DNA from: Acidimicrobiia bacterium
GTDB lineage: Bacteria > Actinomycetota > Acidimicrobiia > IMCC26256 > JAOSJM01
DNA length: 64,000 nt
Assembly: GCA_027494165.1 (NCBI GenBank)
Contig: JAOSJM010000007.1
Location: forward strand, 124,001 to 188,000
Direction: 5' to 3'
The notes under the pieces were generated by a model. That model searched no databases, was not told the origin of the DNA, and saw only the letters and a list, made by a program, of their open reading frames with translations. Positions 35,313-44,084 of this stretch are shown here, piece after piece; positions within the stretch are counted from its first letter, which is position 1, and every line of letters starts with the position of its first letter. The position numbers and the translations under genes are program-made.

Positions 35313-36524
35313 TCACCCTCGGCCCAGGAAGGCGTCGACCTCGGCGAGGAACCGCTCCCAGGCGGGCTCGTCGGCCCGCAGGAGGTGGTTGCGGCTGTCG
35401 AGGGGGACGAACCGGCTGCCCGGGATCAGCTCCGCCAACCGGAGGCCCTGGTCGAGGGGCACCCGGATCTCGTCGCGGGCGTGCATCACGAGGGTGGGCG
35501 CCTGCACCCGCCGGGCCTCCTCGGTGACGTCGATGTGGCCCCAGGCCTCCAGGAGCCGGGCCGCGTTCTCGGTCGACGTGGTGCGCCGGAGCAGCTCGGC
35601 GAAGGCGTCCCACAGCTCGGGGGAGCCGTCGGGGATGAACGTGGAGGTGAAGAACCGGCGAAAGGCCGGGTCCTCACGGCCCCACCCGACCCGCACCATC
35701 TCGACCTGCAGGGCCGCCTCGCGCCGCTGCTCCTCGGTCCGGGCCCGGCGCGTCCGCCCGACGGCGTACGCGCCGTACAGCACGAGGTGGCTGACCCGCT
35801 CCGGGTGGCGGGCCGCGTAGGCGACGGCGACCGCTCCCCCCTGGGACACCCCGAGGAGGGGGAAGCGCTCGAGGCCCAGATCGTCGACGACGGTCTCGAG
35901 GTCCTGGACCCAGCAGTCCATCGAGAACTCGTCGACGTCGTGCTCCGACAGACCGCACCCGCGCTCGTCGTAGCGCACGAAGGTCCGTCCCCGGGCCAGG
36001 CCGACGAGCCAGTGGTGCCACACCGGGCTCTGCCAGTCGTAGTCGAGGTGGGTGATCCAGTGGGCGGCCCGCACGAGCGGCGGGCCCGAGCCGACGAGGG
36101 CGTACCCGAGCCTGACCCCGCCGGGTGTGCTGCAGAACCGGATCTGCTGCTCGAGGTCGTCGGGGGTGGGCAGCAGCGGACGGCGGGGCGCGCCGGGCTC
36201 CTCCTCGACGGCGGCCACGAACTGGTAGCCCCGGCCGTGCACGGTCCGGACGATGCGCTGCTCCGACCCGCTGTCGCCGACCGCCTTGCGGAGCTGCTTG
36301 AGCCGCGTGGTGAGCGCCGACTCGGACACGAACTGGTCGCCCCAGACGGCGTCGAGCAGCTCGGGCTTGGGGACGACGCGATCACGGTGCTCCACCAGGT
36401 GGGCGAGCACGTCGAACACCTGGGGCTCGACGTGCACCGGTTCACCGTCACGGCGGAGCTCGAATCGGGACGTGTCGAGCAGGTAGTCGTCGAAGCGGTA
36501 CCGCACGACCCCATGTTGGCCCAA
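35313..36524 (-). CDS. Winged-helix regulator fused to an alpha/beta-hydrolase
   Basis: 403 residues, intact. Residues about 5-105 are an OmpR/PhoB-type DNA-binding winged helix (FELRRDGEPVHVEPQVFDVL, LLDAVWGD, TTRLKQLRKAVGD, IVRTVHGRGYQFVA). Residues about 130-403 are an alpha/beta-hydrolase with a complete-looking triad: serine in LLGVSQGGAVAVA, aspartate in MHARDEI, histidine in SRNHLLRA. No receiver domain is present, so the hydrolase fold is probably the sensor. It starts 22 bases after azlD in the same direction and is probably in the GNAT-azlC-azlD operon, upstream of which lie TGGAG direct repeats. Confidence 0.87.
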   Translation of the reverse strand: MGQHGVVRYRFDDYLLDTSRFELRRDGEPVHVEPQVFDVLAHLVEHRDRVVPKPELLDAVWGDQFVSESALTTRLKQLRKAVGDSGSEQRIVRTVHGRGYQFVAAVEEEPGAPRRPLLPTPDDLEQQIRFCSTPGGVRLGYALVGSGPPLVRAAHWITHLDYDWQSPVWHHWLVGLARGRTFVRYDERGCGLSEHDVDEFSMDCWVQDLETVVDDLGLERFPLLGVSQGGAVAVAYAARHPERVSHLVLYGAYAVGRTRRARTEEQRREAALQVEMVRVGWGREDPAFRRFFTSTFIPDGSPELWDAFAELLRRTTSTENAARLLEAWGHIDVTEEARRVQAPTLVMHARDEIRVPLDQGLRLAELIPGSRFVPLDSRNHLLRADEPAWERFLAEVDAFLGRG

Positions 36525-36546
36525 CCGGGGTCCGGCGGCTCGCCGC

Positions 36547-36855
36547 TCAGCCCATCACGGCCGACCCGGCGAGGAAGGCGAGCGTCCCGGCGGCCACCGT
36601 GGCCAGCACCGACCGGGTGCGGGCGGCCACCGGCACGGCCACCGCGGCGGCCACGAGCGCGGCCGGCCCGCCGGCCCCGGAGGCCTGCGCGGCGACTCCG
36701 CGGGCGGTGAGCGACCCCAGCAGCGCAGGGACGACGAAGCGGTTGGCCCGCTCGAGCACGTCGGGCAGCTTCACCCGGCTCCCGAGGAGCGACGGGCCCG
36801 CCTTGCAGACCCACGTCAGGGCCCCGGCCACGACGAGGGCGGCCCAGGCGCTCAT
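36547..36855 (-). CDS. azlD: AzlD-family membrane protein
   Basis: 102 residues with about four membrane segments (ALVVAGALTWVCKAGP, FVVPALLGSLTARGVAA, ALVAAAVAVPVAA, LATVAAGTLAFLAGSA). AzlD works with AzlC as a branched-chain amino acid exporter. The start overlaps the azlC stop by 4 bases. Confidence 0.88.
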   Translation of the reverse strand: MSAWAALVVAGALTWVCKAGPSLLGSRVKLPDVLERANRFVVPALLGSLTARGVAAQASGAGGPAALVAAAVAVPVAARTRSVLATVAAGTLAFLAGSAVMG

Positions 36856-37604
36856 CGGTCCACCATCCCGCTCGACCGGCGGTCGGCGACGACGCCGGCG
36901 ACGACGCCGACCACGCCGCCGGCCACGAAGCCCAGGTCGTGGGGAGCGCCGCTGCACAGCACCGACACCGTCGCCCCCGCGACCAGGGCGACGACCCCGG
37001 CCCGGTCGCGCACCGCCCGCACCGCCATGGTGAGCAGCACGAGGGGCGTCAGCAGGGCCAGCACCGCCGCGGAGGGCAGGACGCCCCCGGCCACGTATCC
37101 GACGCCGGTGAGGACCAGCCACGCCGACCACAGGGTCAGGCCGGCGGCGACGTAGAAGGCACGGCGGCGGGCCGGGTCGGGCTCGGAGCGGTGGTGCTCG
37201 CTGCTCACCGCGAACACCGGGCCCACCAGCAGGTAGGCGGCCGCGGCCTGCCAGCGCGACGGCTGGTCGACCCAGTGGGTCCGCATCCCGGCGCCGTAGA
37301 GCAGCATCTGCAGGTTGACGGCCATGGTGGCGACGACCGCGGCCACCGCCGGACCGCCGCCACCGAGCACCTCCACCAGGGCGAGCTGGCCGGAGCCGCC
37401 GTACAGCAGCACCGAAGAGGCCCAGCCCAGGACGGACGGCAGGTCGGCGCGGCCGGCGGTCGACCCGACCGCGAGCCCGAACGGCACCAGGCCCGCCACG
37501 AGCGGGGCGATGGCGCGCACGCCGGCGACGGCCGACGCACCGATCCCGGCCTTCGGGACGGCTTCGCCGGCGGGCGCCCGGTGGTCGAGGACGATGCTCA
37601 TCAC
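36852..37604 (-). CDS. azlC: AzlC-family branched-chain amino acid permease/exporter
   Basis: 250 residues, several membrane segments and the AzlC signature (APLVAGLVPFGLAVG, LLYGGSGQLALVEVLGGGGP, VNLQMLLYGAGM). With AzlD it forms an exporter for branched-chain amino acids or analogues. It overlaps the preceding GNAT gene by 4 bases and azlD by 4, so the three are one operon. Its place next to hydrolase-type regulators and monooxygenases suggests it may export a product or signal; this is inference. Confidence 0.9.
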   Translation of the reverse strand: MMSIVLDHRAPAGEAVPKAGIGASAVAGVRAIAPLVAGLVPFGLAVGSTAGRADLPSVLGWASSVLLYGGSGQLALVEVLGGGGPAVAAVVATMAVNLQMLLYGAGMRTHWVDQPSRWQAAAAYLLVGPVFAVSSEHHRSEPDPARRRAFYVAAGLTLWSAWLVLTGVGYVAGGVLPSAAVLALLTPLVLLTMAVRAVRDRAGVVALVAGATVSVLCSGAPHDLGFVAGGVVGVVAGVVADRRSSGMVDR

Positions 37605-38221
37605 GCCACCTCCGCCAGGTTCGCCCGGTTCGCCGCCGCAGCCTGCAGCGACCGGATGGCGTCGGCCTCGGCCGGGGTCCCGGTCCAGGCCGGGACGGGC
37701 CCGCGGCCGCTCAGCACGCCGTCGTCGAATCGCAACGTCAGACCGAGCGAGCGGACCATCTCCGCCGACGCCCGGTTGTCGGCCTGGATCGTCGCCGTGA
37801 AGGTGTGGACGCCCCCGGCCGCCCCGGCCACCCCGATCGCCGACAGGGCCCGGCGGGCGACGCCACGCCGGCGCCAGTCCTGGTCTACGGCGACGGCCAG
37901 CTCGGCGACGCCGGGCTCGTGGTCGGAGGCGACGAGGCGGACCTCGGCCACGGGGGTGTCGCCGGCCAGGAGCAGCCAGGCGATGTGGCGAACCTGGTCG
38001 ACGTCGCAGAGCGGCCGCACGAACCGCTCGGTCGGCCGGGGCACGGGCTGGAAGAACCGGCGGTAGCGGGCCTCGGGGGAGAGCGACTCGACGAAGCGCG
38101 CGAAGAGGTCCGTCGAGGCCGCGTGGAGCGGGTGGACCCCGAGGGTGGTGCCGTCCGGAAGGGTGACTCCGGTCCCCCGCCGGGCCGGGATCGCCGTGGT
38201 GGGGATCTCGGTGACGGTCAT
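37601..38221 (-). CDS. GNAT-family N-acetyltransferase
   Basis: 206 residues. Seen: LSPEARYRRFFQPVPRPTERFV, VAVDQDWRRRGVARRALSAIG with the acetyl-CoA loop near residue 130, and IQADNRASAEMVRSLGLTLRF. This type is often fused to or found with acyl-CoA synthetase-like or signalling proteins in actinobacteria. It is the first gene of the azlCD operon, below the repeat block at 38270-38324. Confidence 0.85.
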   Translation of the reverse strand: MTVTEIPTTAIPARRGTGVTLPDGTTLGVHPLHAASTDLFARFVESLSPEARYRRFFQPVPRPTERFVRPLCDVDQVRHIAWLLLAGDTPVAEVRLVASDHEPGVAELAVAVDQDWRRRGVARRALSAIGVAGAAGGVHTFTATIQADNRASAEMVRSLGLTLRFDDGVLSGRGPVPAWTGTPAEADAIRSLQAAAANRANLAEVA

Positions 38222-38269
38222 GTCGCCTCCTCTCGGGCTCGGTCCCGGCTCGTCCCGGGTCGTGATGCC

Positions 38270-38324
38270 ATCGTCCGGCTCCGGGGCCCCCGGGTCTTGG
38301 AGAGGAGGTGGAGATCCCCTGATC
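38270..38324 (-). promoter_or_regulatory. Shared 55-bp block with TGGAG repeats, copy A
   Basis: TGGAG occurs at 38298 and 38309, exactly 11 bp apart; a third position at 38320 is degenerate (TGATC). The block aligns without gaps to 41489-41543, with about 39 of 55 bases identical. It lies about 50-100 bases upstream of the GNAT-azlC-azlD operon on the minus strand. Direct repeats at 11 bp are the published layout for SARP-type winged-helix proteins, one of which is encoded at 42468-44049. Confidence 0.6.
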
Positions 38325-39521
38325 TCAGGCGGCCAGGGTCGGGGCCATCGGGGGCCGCGACGAGAGCTCCTCCACCTCGGCGCTCATCGAGACGGAGAGC
38401 TCGATCAGGAGCTCCTTGAGCCGGACCGGGTCGGAGGCGTGGGCGGCGATGGCCTCGGTGACCCGGAACAGGTCGGCCGAGAGCCCGTCGCGCCGGGCCT
38501 GGTAGGCGGCGAGGGCGCCGTGCTCGCCGGCACCCCCGAGGAACGCGGTGACGGCGTCGGCGGCGAGCTCCGCGTCGCGCAGGGCGTCGGTCATGCCGTG
38601 CGCGGTGATCGGGTCCTTGAAGTACCCGGCGTCGCCGACGAGCGCCCACCCGGGGCCGTGCGACCGGCGGAGGTAGCCGGGCATCCCGGGGAAGCTGCGG
38701 AACCGGCCCCGGAGCCGCCCGTCCCGCACCCGCTCGGCCACGGCCGGCGTCACCTCCTCGAGCACCGACCAGAAGCCGGCCTCCACGTCGCCGGCCATGC
38801 GGTCGCGGAAGGCCGGTCCGGGGACGCCCGCGAACACCAGCGTCTCGCCGTCGTTGGTGGGGACGAGCCCTCCGGCCGCGCCGGGAGCGAAGCACCACTC
38901 GTAGCCCCGGGCCTCGACGCCGGTGAAGTAGCCGTACACGACCGCGGTGGTGGCGACCCCCCGGGCCAGGACCGGGGCGTCCACGGCGCGGGCCACGAGC
39001 GACCGGGTGCCGTCGGCCCCGATCACGACGGGCGCCGTGGCCGAGAAGGTCCGGCCGTCGCGGAGCCGTCCGGACACCCCCGTGACCCGCCCGGCGGCGT
39101 CGCGCTCGACGGTGCGGACGGTGGCACCGAAGCGCACCTCGGCTCCCGCCTCCTCGGCCGCGTCCAAGAGGATCGGGTCGAGGACGGTGCGGCGGGGCGC
39201 GCAGAGCCCCTCGTAACCCGGCCCGGGCTTGACCGGGACGGTGATGGTCTCGCCGGGGTGGTGGAACCGCACCTCCCGGATGGCGGGGGTGCCGGCCGCC
39301 GCCACCCGTTCCAGCACGCCCCAACGGGCGAGCTGGAGCACGCCGGCCCGCATCAGGGCGTGCGTGCTGAGGGTGTCGGCGCCCCGGGAGCCGCGCTCGA
39401 GCACGAGCACCCGGGCGCCCCGGCGGGCCAGGAGCATGGCGGTGGCCGCGCCGGCGACCCGGCCGCCGACGACGATCGCGTCGTGGGTGGTCGGCCTCCG
39501 GGTGATCGTGTTCGTGGTCAT
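38325..39521 (-). CDS. FAD-dependent monooxygenase
   Basis: 398 residues, intact. The group A flavin monooxygenase or geranylgeranyl-reductase-like fold is shown by the N-terminal [28 protein letters not shown], the middle VIGADGTRSLVARAVD (DG motif), and ALVGDAGYFKDPITAHGMTDALRDAELAA (GD motif with the substrate loop). Substrate unknown; aromatics or polyketides are common. It lies 15 bases after the second flavin enzyme at 39537 and probably shares its operon. Confidence 0.88.
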   Translation of the reverse strand: MTTNTITRRPTTHDAIVVGGRVAGAATAMLLARRGARVLVLERGSRGADTLSTHALMRAGVLQLARWGVLERVAAAGTPAIREVRFHHPGETITVPVKPGPGYEGLCAPRRTVLDPILLDAAEEAGAEVRFGATVRTVERDAAGRVTGVSGRLRDGRTFSATAPVVIGADGTRSLVARAVDAPVLARGVATTAVVYGYFTGVEARGYEWCFAPGAAGGLVPTNDGETLVFAGVPGPAFRDRMAGDVEAGFWSVLEEVTPAVAERVRDGRLRGRFRSFPGMPGYLRRSHGPGWALVGDAGYFKDPITAHGMTDALRDAELAADAVTAFLGGAGEHGALAAYQARRDGLSADLFRVTEAIAAHASDPVRLKELLIELSVSMSAEVEELSSRPPMAPTLAA

Positions 39522-39536
39522 CGTGGTCTCCCCTGG

Positions 39537-40780
39537 TCAGGCGGCGGCTCGCGACGGGGCCCGGCGCGCGATCCGGTCGGCGACCAGGCGGGCGTCGTGG
39601 CGGACGCCGTCGATGAAGTTGGAGCTGCGGCGGGTCTGGAAGCGCTGGCCCAGCACGAACAGCCCGTCGACGCCCTCGACGGCGCCCCGGGTCTGGGAGA
39701 GGCCCTGGCGGTGGTCGAGCCCGGGCAGGCGCAGCCACGGGTAGGCCTGCCGGTATCCGGTGGCCCAGACGACCGTGCCGATGCCGGCACCGCGCAGGTG
39801 CAGGTGCCGCGGCGCGGAGGGGACGTCGAGGGGGCCGGTCGGTCCGGCGGGGCGACGCGGGCGTCGAGGCCGGCCCCGGCGATGCAGGCGTCGATGCCGT
39901 CGAGCACCCGGCAGAGGCGAGCCTCGGCCCGGGCCGTCGTGGCCGCGAGGTCGTCGGCGAACCGGACGACGCCGCCGTCCACGTCGACGAGGCGCCCGGC
40001 CAGCTCCACGCCCTGGCGGTGCACGGTGCCGAGGTCGAGATCGCCATGGTCGGGCCGGCCCACGAGCTGCATCGACGGCGACCGGCGGGACCGCTCGGGG
40101 TGGGGCACGTCCTCGATGCGGGTGTCGAAGACGCCGGTGCGGTCGAGCCACCACATGACGTCACGACCCCGGTAGCGGCGGGGCATCCGGTTGTGGTCGC
40201 CCACCGCGAGCACGGCGCGCCTCCCGGCCCGGGCCAGCTCGTCGGCGATCTGCAGGCCCGACGAGGAGGCCCCGACGACGAGCACGCCACCGTCGGGCAG
40301 GCCGGCCGGGTTGCGGTACCGGGAGGGAGTGATCTGGTGGACGTGGGCCGGCAGGTGCCCGGCCAGGCCGGGGACCCGGGGCACATCGGCGGCGCCGGTG
40401 GCGACCACGACGTTCGCGGTCCGCCAGGTGACGGCGTCGGTGGACACGCGGAAGCCGCCCCCGGCCGGCTCGACCGACTCGACCGTGACGCCCTCGAGCA
40501 CGGGGGCGCCGAAGGACGCGGCGTAGGCCTCGAAGAACGCGACCACCTCGGCGGCCGTCATGAACCCGTCGGGGTCGGGGCCGTCGTAGGACCAACCGGG
40601 CAGGCGGGTCATCCAGTTCGGGGTGAGGAGCCGGAGCGAGTCCCACCGCTCGCTGCGCCAGCGCTCGGCCAGCCGGCCGCGGTCCACGACGACGTGGTCA
40701 CGGCCGGCCGAGGTGAGGTGGCGGCTCAGGGCCAGACCGGCCTGACCGGCGCCGATGATGACGGTCTCGGTGGCGTGCAT
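39537..40780 (-). CDS. FAD/NAD(P)H-binding monooxygenase, FMO/Baeyer-Villiger-like (one frame break)
   Basis: About 414 residues. The FAD site is VIIGAGQAGLALSRHLTSAGRDHVVVDRG at the start, with WRSERWDSLRLLTPNWMTRLPG typical of CzcO/YwnH-like flavoproteins. A second dinucleotide site reads VLVVGASSSGLQIADELARAGRRA near residue 170, and ATGYRQAYPWL lies near 345. A missing base at about 39853-39857 breaks the frame before GPTGPLDVPS. The reaction is NAD(P)H-dependent oxygenation of an unknown substrate. Confidence 0.83.
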
Positions 40781-40854
40781 CGGAGCTCCTCGCGCTCGAT
40801 CGGGCCCGGTCGCCGGACCACGGCGGAGCGGTCCGGCGACCGGGCGAGGTCGGG

Positions 40855-41418
40855 TCACCGTGGCGTCACGTCGACGGTGACGGGGACACCGTTGGTGACG
40901 ACGTCGAACACCGCGGAGCGGGCCCGCGACTGCTCGACGATCTCCGCGAGCTTCTCGGCCGGGGCGTCGCCCTCGATCTCGAAGTGCACCCGGATGCCCT
41001 CGAAGCCGTTGCGGACCTCGTCGGAGAGGCCGAGGATCCCGTTGAGGTCGATGTCGCCCTCGACGGTGGACGTCACCGACGTGAGGTTCACCTTGCGGGC
41101 GGCGGCGATGTTGCCGATGCCGGCGGTGAGGCACGCCGCCAGCGCCGACAGCAGGAGCTCGGCGGGGGTCGGGCCGTTGTCGCCGCCGACGAGCACCTCG
41201 GGGTGGTCGGCCTCGACGACGAAGCTCCGGTTCCGCTCCTGCTCCTGGCCCACCCCGTAGAAGCCGGAGACCCGGCCCTCGCTGTGGGTGCCCGAGACCC
41301 AGCGGTTCTGGACCCGGAACCGGAAACGGGCGGCCTCGGGGGCGCCCCTGACCGCGTCGAGGGTGGCGAACAGCTTGGCGGTGTCGACTCCGTTGCGGAC
41401 GGTCTGGTCGGTGATCAT
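40855..41418 (-). CDS. OsmC-family protein with a single cysteine
   Basis: 187 residues. The OsmC/YhfA fold is seen in VEADHPEVLVGGDNGPTPAELLLSALAACLTAGI near residues 70-100 and the C-terminal half VNLTSVTSTVEGDIDLNG...VTVDVTPR. OsmC peroxidases use two cysteines; only the second (AACLT) is present here, so peroxide reduction by the usual route is doubtful and another thiol-based role is likely. It is first in the minus operon leading into the two monooxygenases, downstream of repeat block B. Confidence 0.85.
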   Translation of the reverse strand: MITDQTVRNGVDTAKLFATLDAVRGAPEAARFRFRVQNRWVSGTHSEGRVSGFYGVGQEQERNRSFVVEADHPEVLVGGDNGPTPAELLLSALAACLTAGIGNIAAARKVNLTSVTSTVEGDIDLNGILGLSDEVRNGFEGIRVHFEIEGDAPAEKLAEIVEQSRARSAVFDVVTNGVPVTVDVTPR

Positions 41419-41488
41419 TCGGATCTCCTCCTGGTGCTGCGGGCCCCGCCGGCCGGGATCCGGACCGGCGTGGGCGTCGTCAGGAGCG

Positions 41489-41543
41489 ATGATCCGGGTT
41501 CGGCGGCCCCGGGGCTTGGAGGAGAGATGGAGAACGTCTGGAG
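41489..41543. promoter_or_regulatory. Shared 55-bp block with three TGGAG repeats, copy B
   Basis: TGGAG starts at 41517, 41528 and 41539, exactly 11 bp apart, in the 214-base divergent region between the OsmC gene (start 41418, minus) and the SDR gene (start 41633, plus). The whole block matches 38270-38324 without gaps. This is the heptad-like, 11-bp-periodic layout bound by SARP regulators. An AT-rich stretch with TAATAA (41593-41598) on the SDR side could be a -10. Confidence 0.62.
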
Positions 41544-41632
41544 ATGCGGGGCCGACGTCTCCGGCCCGCTGGGCGGCGGGAAATCAGTGTGCTAATAAGG
41601 GGGCGACCGAGACGGCGCAAGGGGGTCAGGAG

Positions 41633-42460
41633 ATGGGCGTGGAGGCCTTCCGGTACGACGGCAAGCGCGTGCTCGTGGTGGGGGGCGCCTCGGGGATGGG
41701 GGCGGCCACGGCCCGGACCGCGGCGGACCTGGGCGCCGAGGTGATCGTCATGGACGTCGCCGACGTCACCTACCCCGTGGCCCAGTCGGTGAAGGTCGAC
41801 CTGCGCGACCGGGCGAGCGTCGACGCCGCGGCCGACGCGGTGAGCGGGCCGGTCCACGCGGCGTTCCTGTGCGCCGGGGTGGCCGACGGCACGCCGGGGA
41901 TCATGCTCATCAACTTCATCGCCCAGCGACACCTGTTCGAGCGCCTCGTCGGATCGGGCACGATGGGGCCCGGGGCGGCCGCGGCGATGATCTCGTCGGT
42001 GGCCGGGCTGGGCTGGATGAGCGCGCTGCCGGTGGTCACCGACTTCCTCGACCAGGACGGCTGGGACGCCGCCGCCGCGTGGGTGGCCGCCCACGACGGG
42101 ACGGACAACTACGCGTTCAGCAAGCAGGCCATCAACGCCTACGTGGCCCGCGAGGCGCTGCCGCTGCTGCAGCAGGGCATCCGGATCAACGCGATCCTGC
42201 CCGGCCCGACCGACACCCCGCTCGCCCGGGCCAACGCCGACCTCTGGTTGACCTTCGCCGCCGAGTACCGGGCGGCGGCGGGCGTGGAGACGCTCCTGCC
42301 CGAGCAGATGGCCAACGTGCTCGCGTTCCTGTGCAGCGACGCGGCCAGCGGCATCAGCGGGGTGACGCTCCTGGTCGACCAGGGACACGTCAACGCCAGC
42401 CTCACCGGCGCGTGGGAGGCCGACGCCCCGATCCTCAAGATGCTCATGGGCACGGGCTGA
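41633..42460 (+). CDS. Short-chain dehydrogenase/reductase
   Basis: 275 residues. Cofactor loop VVGGASGMGAATARTAADLGA near residues 14-34; catalytic serine in AAMISSVAGLGW; YAFSK (Y-x3-K) near 160; then NAILPGPTDTPLA and a C-terminal GVTLLVDQGHVNASL. The central insertion (TDFLDQDGWDAAAAWVAAHDG) is as in 3-alpha-hydroxysteroid dehydrogenase-like SDRs. It is divergent from the OsmC gene across repeat block B. Confidence 0.86.
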   Translation: MGVEAFRYDGKRVLVVGGASGMGAATARTAADLGAEVIVMDVADVTYPVAQSVKVDLRDRASVDAAADAVSGPVHAAFLCAGVADGTPGIMLINFIAQRHLFERLVGSGTMGPGAAAAMISSVAGLGWMSALPVVTDFLDQDGWDAAAAWVAAHDGTDNYAFSKQAINAYVAREALPLLQQGIRINAILPGPTDTPLARANADLWLTFAAEYRAAAGVETLLPEQMANVLAFLCSDAASGISGVTLLVDQGHVNASLTGAWEADAPILKMLMGTG

Positions 42461-42467
42461 CCTCGGG

Positions 42468-44049
42468 TCAGCTCCGGGCGAAGGCGACGACGGCCGAGAC
42501 GATGCGCTCGACGTGGTCCGGCGGGGGCACGTGGTACGGCCCCTCGAGGGAGACCAGCTCGCTCGACGGCAGGCCGAGCGAGAGCTGGCGGGCTCCCCCG
42601 AAGGGGACGGCCGGGTCCTTGGTGTAGTGCATCACCAGGGCGGGCTGGGTCACCTGCCCGAGGAGATGGGACACGTCGGCGCCGAGCATCTGCTCCAGGT
42701 AGCCGGCGGCGACCTCGGCGCCGGCGGTCCGCCGCTGGAAGCGGGCGAACTCGTGCGACGTGATCGCGTCGAGCCCGGGCACGATGAGGTTGGCGATGAC
42801 CCGGGAGCCCATCCCCCACGACGATCGCACCAGGGCGAGCAGCGAGGCGGTCGCCTCCTGCTTCCGGAACAGCGCCGGGCCGGAGGCGAAGGTGCAGAGC
42901 AGCACGAGCCGGGACACCCGGGGTGAGCGGGCGGCCGCCGCGATCGCGATCGGGCCCGAGGCGCTCGAGGCGAACAGGGTCACGTCGTCGCCCACCTCGT
43001 CGAGCAACGCCAGGACCTCCTCGACGCTCGGCTCGAAGGAGGTGTCGACCGCTCCGTCGGCGGAGGACATCCCGGTCCCGAACCGGTCGTACACGGTGAC
43101 CGTGAAGTCCCGGGCCAGGCGGGCCACGACGGGCGTCCGGGGGTCGGACCCGTCGCTGAAGGCCTCGAGGCTCGACAGCCAGCCCGGCAGGTAGATCAGA
43201 CGGGGCCCCTCCCCGAAGGTGGTGTGCACGATCGGCTCCCCCGTCGCCGCTCGACCGAGCGGGGGCGGACGGGCAGCGGGAGCTCGACGGAGGGTCCCGT
43301 CCCGGGCGGAGCGGGGGCGGCGGCGAGGTCCCCGGCGAGGACCACTCGCTCGACCTCCTGCAGCTCCGCCGACGGCTCGAGCCCGGTCTCCTCGGCGAGC
43401 CACTCGCGGTGCTGCGCGTAGCGGCGGAGGGCCTCGGTCTGGCGCCCGGTCCGGGCCAGCGCCTCCATCAGCAGCCCCAGCGCCCGCTCCCGCAACGGGT
43501 ACCGGGAGACGAAGGCCTCCAGCCCGCCCACGGCCTCCTCGTCGCGGCCCAGCTCGAGCAGGCGGCGCATCCGGCGCTCCTCGGCGACGAGCCGCAGCTC
43601 CTCGAGCCGCAGCGCCTCGGTGTGGACGGCCTCCACGTCCCAGGCCTCGGCGAAGGCGGCATCCCCGTTCCACAACGCCGTCGCCTCGTCGAGGAGGGCG
43701 AGCGCCCGGTCGGCGGGGGCCGAGGCGGACTCGTCGACCAGGCGCTGGAACCGGCTCGCGTCGAGATCGTCGGGATCGACGCCGAGGCGGTAGCCACCCC
43801 CGCCGTCGTGACCAGGTCGGGCCCGGCCGTGGACCGGAGCCGGGAGACGAGGGTCTGGAGGGCGCCGGTCGGGTTGGCCGGTGCCCCGTCCGGCCAGAGC
43901 TCGTCGACCAGCGCCTCGACGGACACGGTCCGGCCGGAGCGGGCGGCCAGCGCGGCCACCAACCGGCGGGTGCGGGCGCCGAGGTTGACCGGGGCCTCGG
44001 CGTCGAGGACCTCGACGGGACCGAGGACCCGGACACGGGGTGCGGTCAC
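42468..44049 (-). CDS. SARP-type regulator (winged helix plus BTAD) fused to an alpha/beta-hydrolase (two frame breaks)
   Basis: About 527 residues. Start GTG 44049. Residues 1-90: winged helix (VRVLGPVEVLDAEAPVNLGARTRRLVAALA, LVDELWPDGAPANPTGALQTLVSRLR). Residues about 95-245: BTAD helical repeats (ALALLDEATALWNGDAAFAEAW, RERALGLLMEALARTGRQTEALRRY). Residues about 265-527: alpha/beta-hydrolase (LIYLPGWLSSLEAF, VYDRFGTGMSS). Its nucleophile elbow is FASSASGPIA, with A-x-S-x-S in place of G-x-S-x-G; aspartate and histidine candidates are in YTKDPAVP and GPYHVPPP. Missing bases in C/G runs at about 43271-43275 and 43798-43802 break the frame. It is the best candidate to bind the TGGAG repeats nearby. 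Confidence 0.82.
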
Positions 44050-44084
44050 CTCGCGAAGGGTACCCCCGTCGCCCCTCCCCCACC

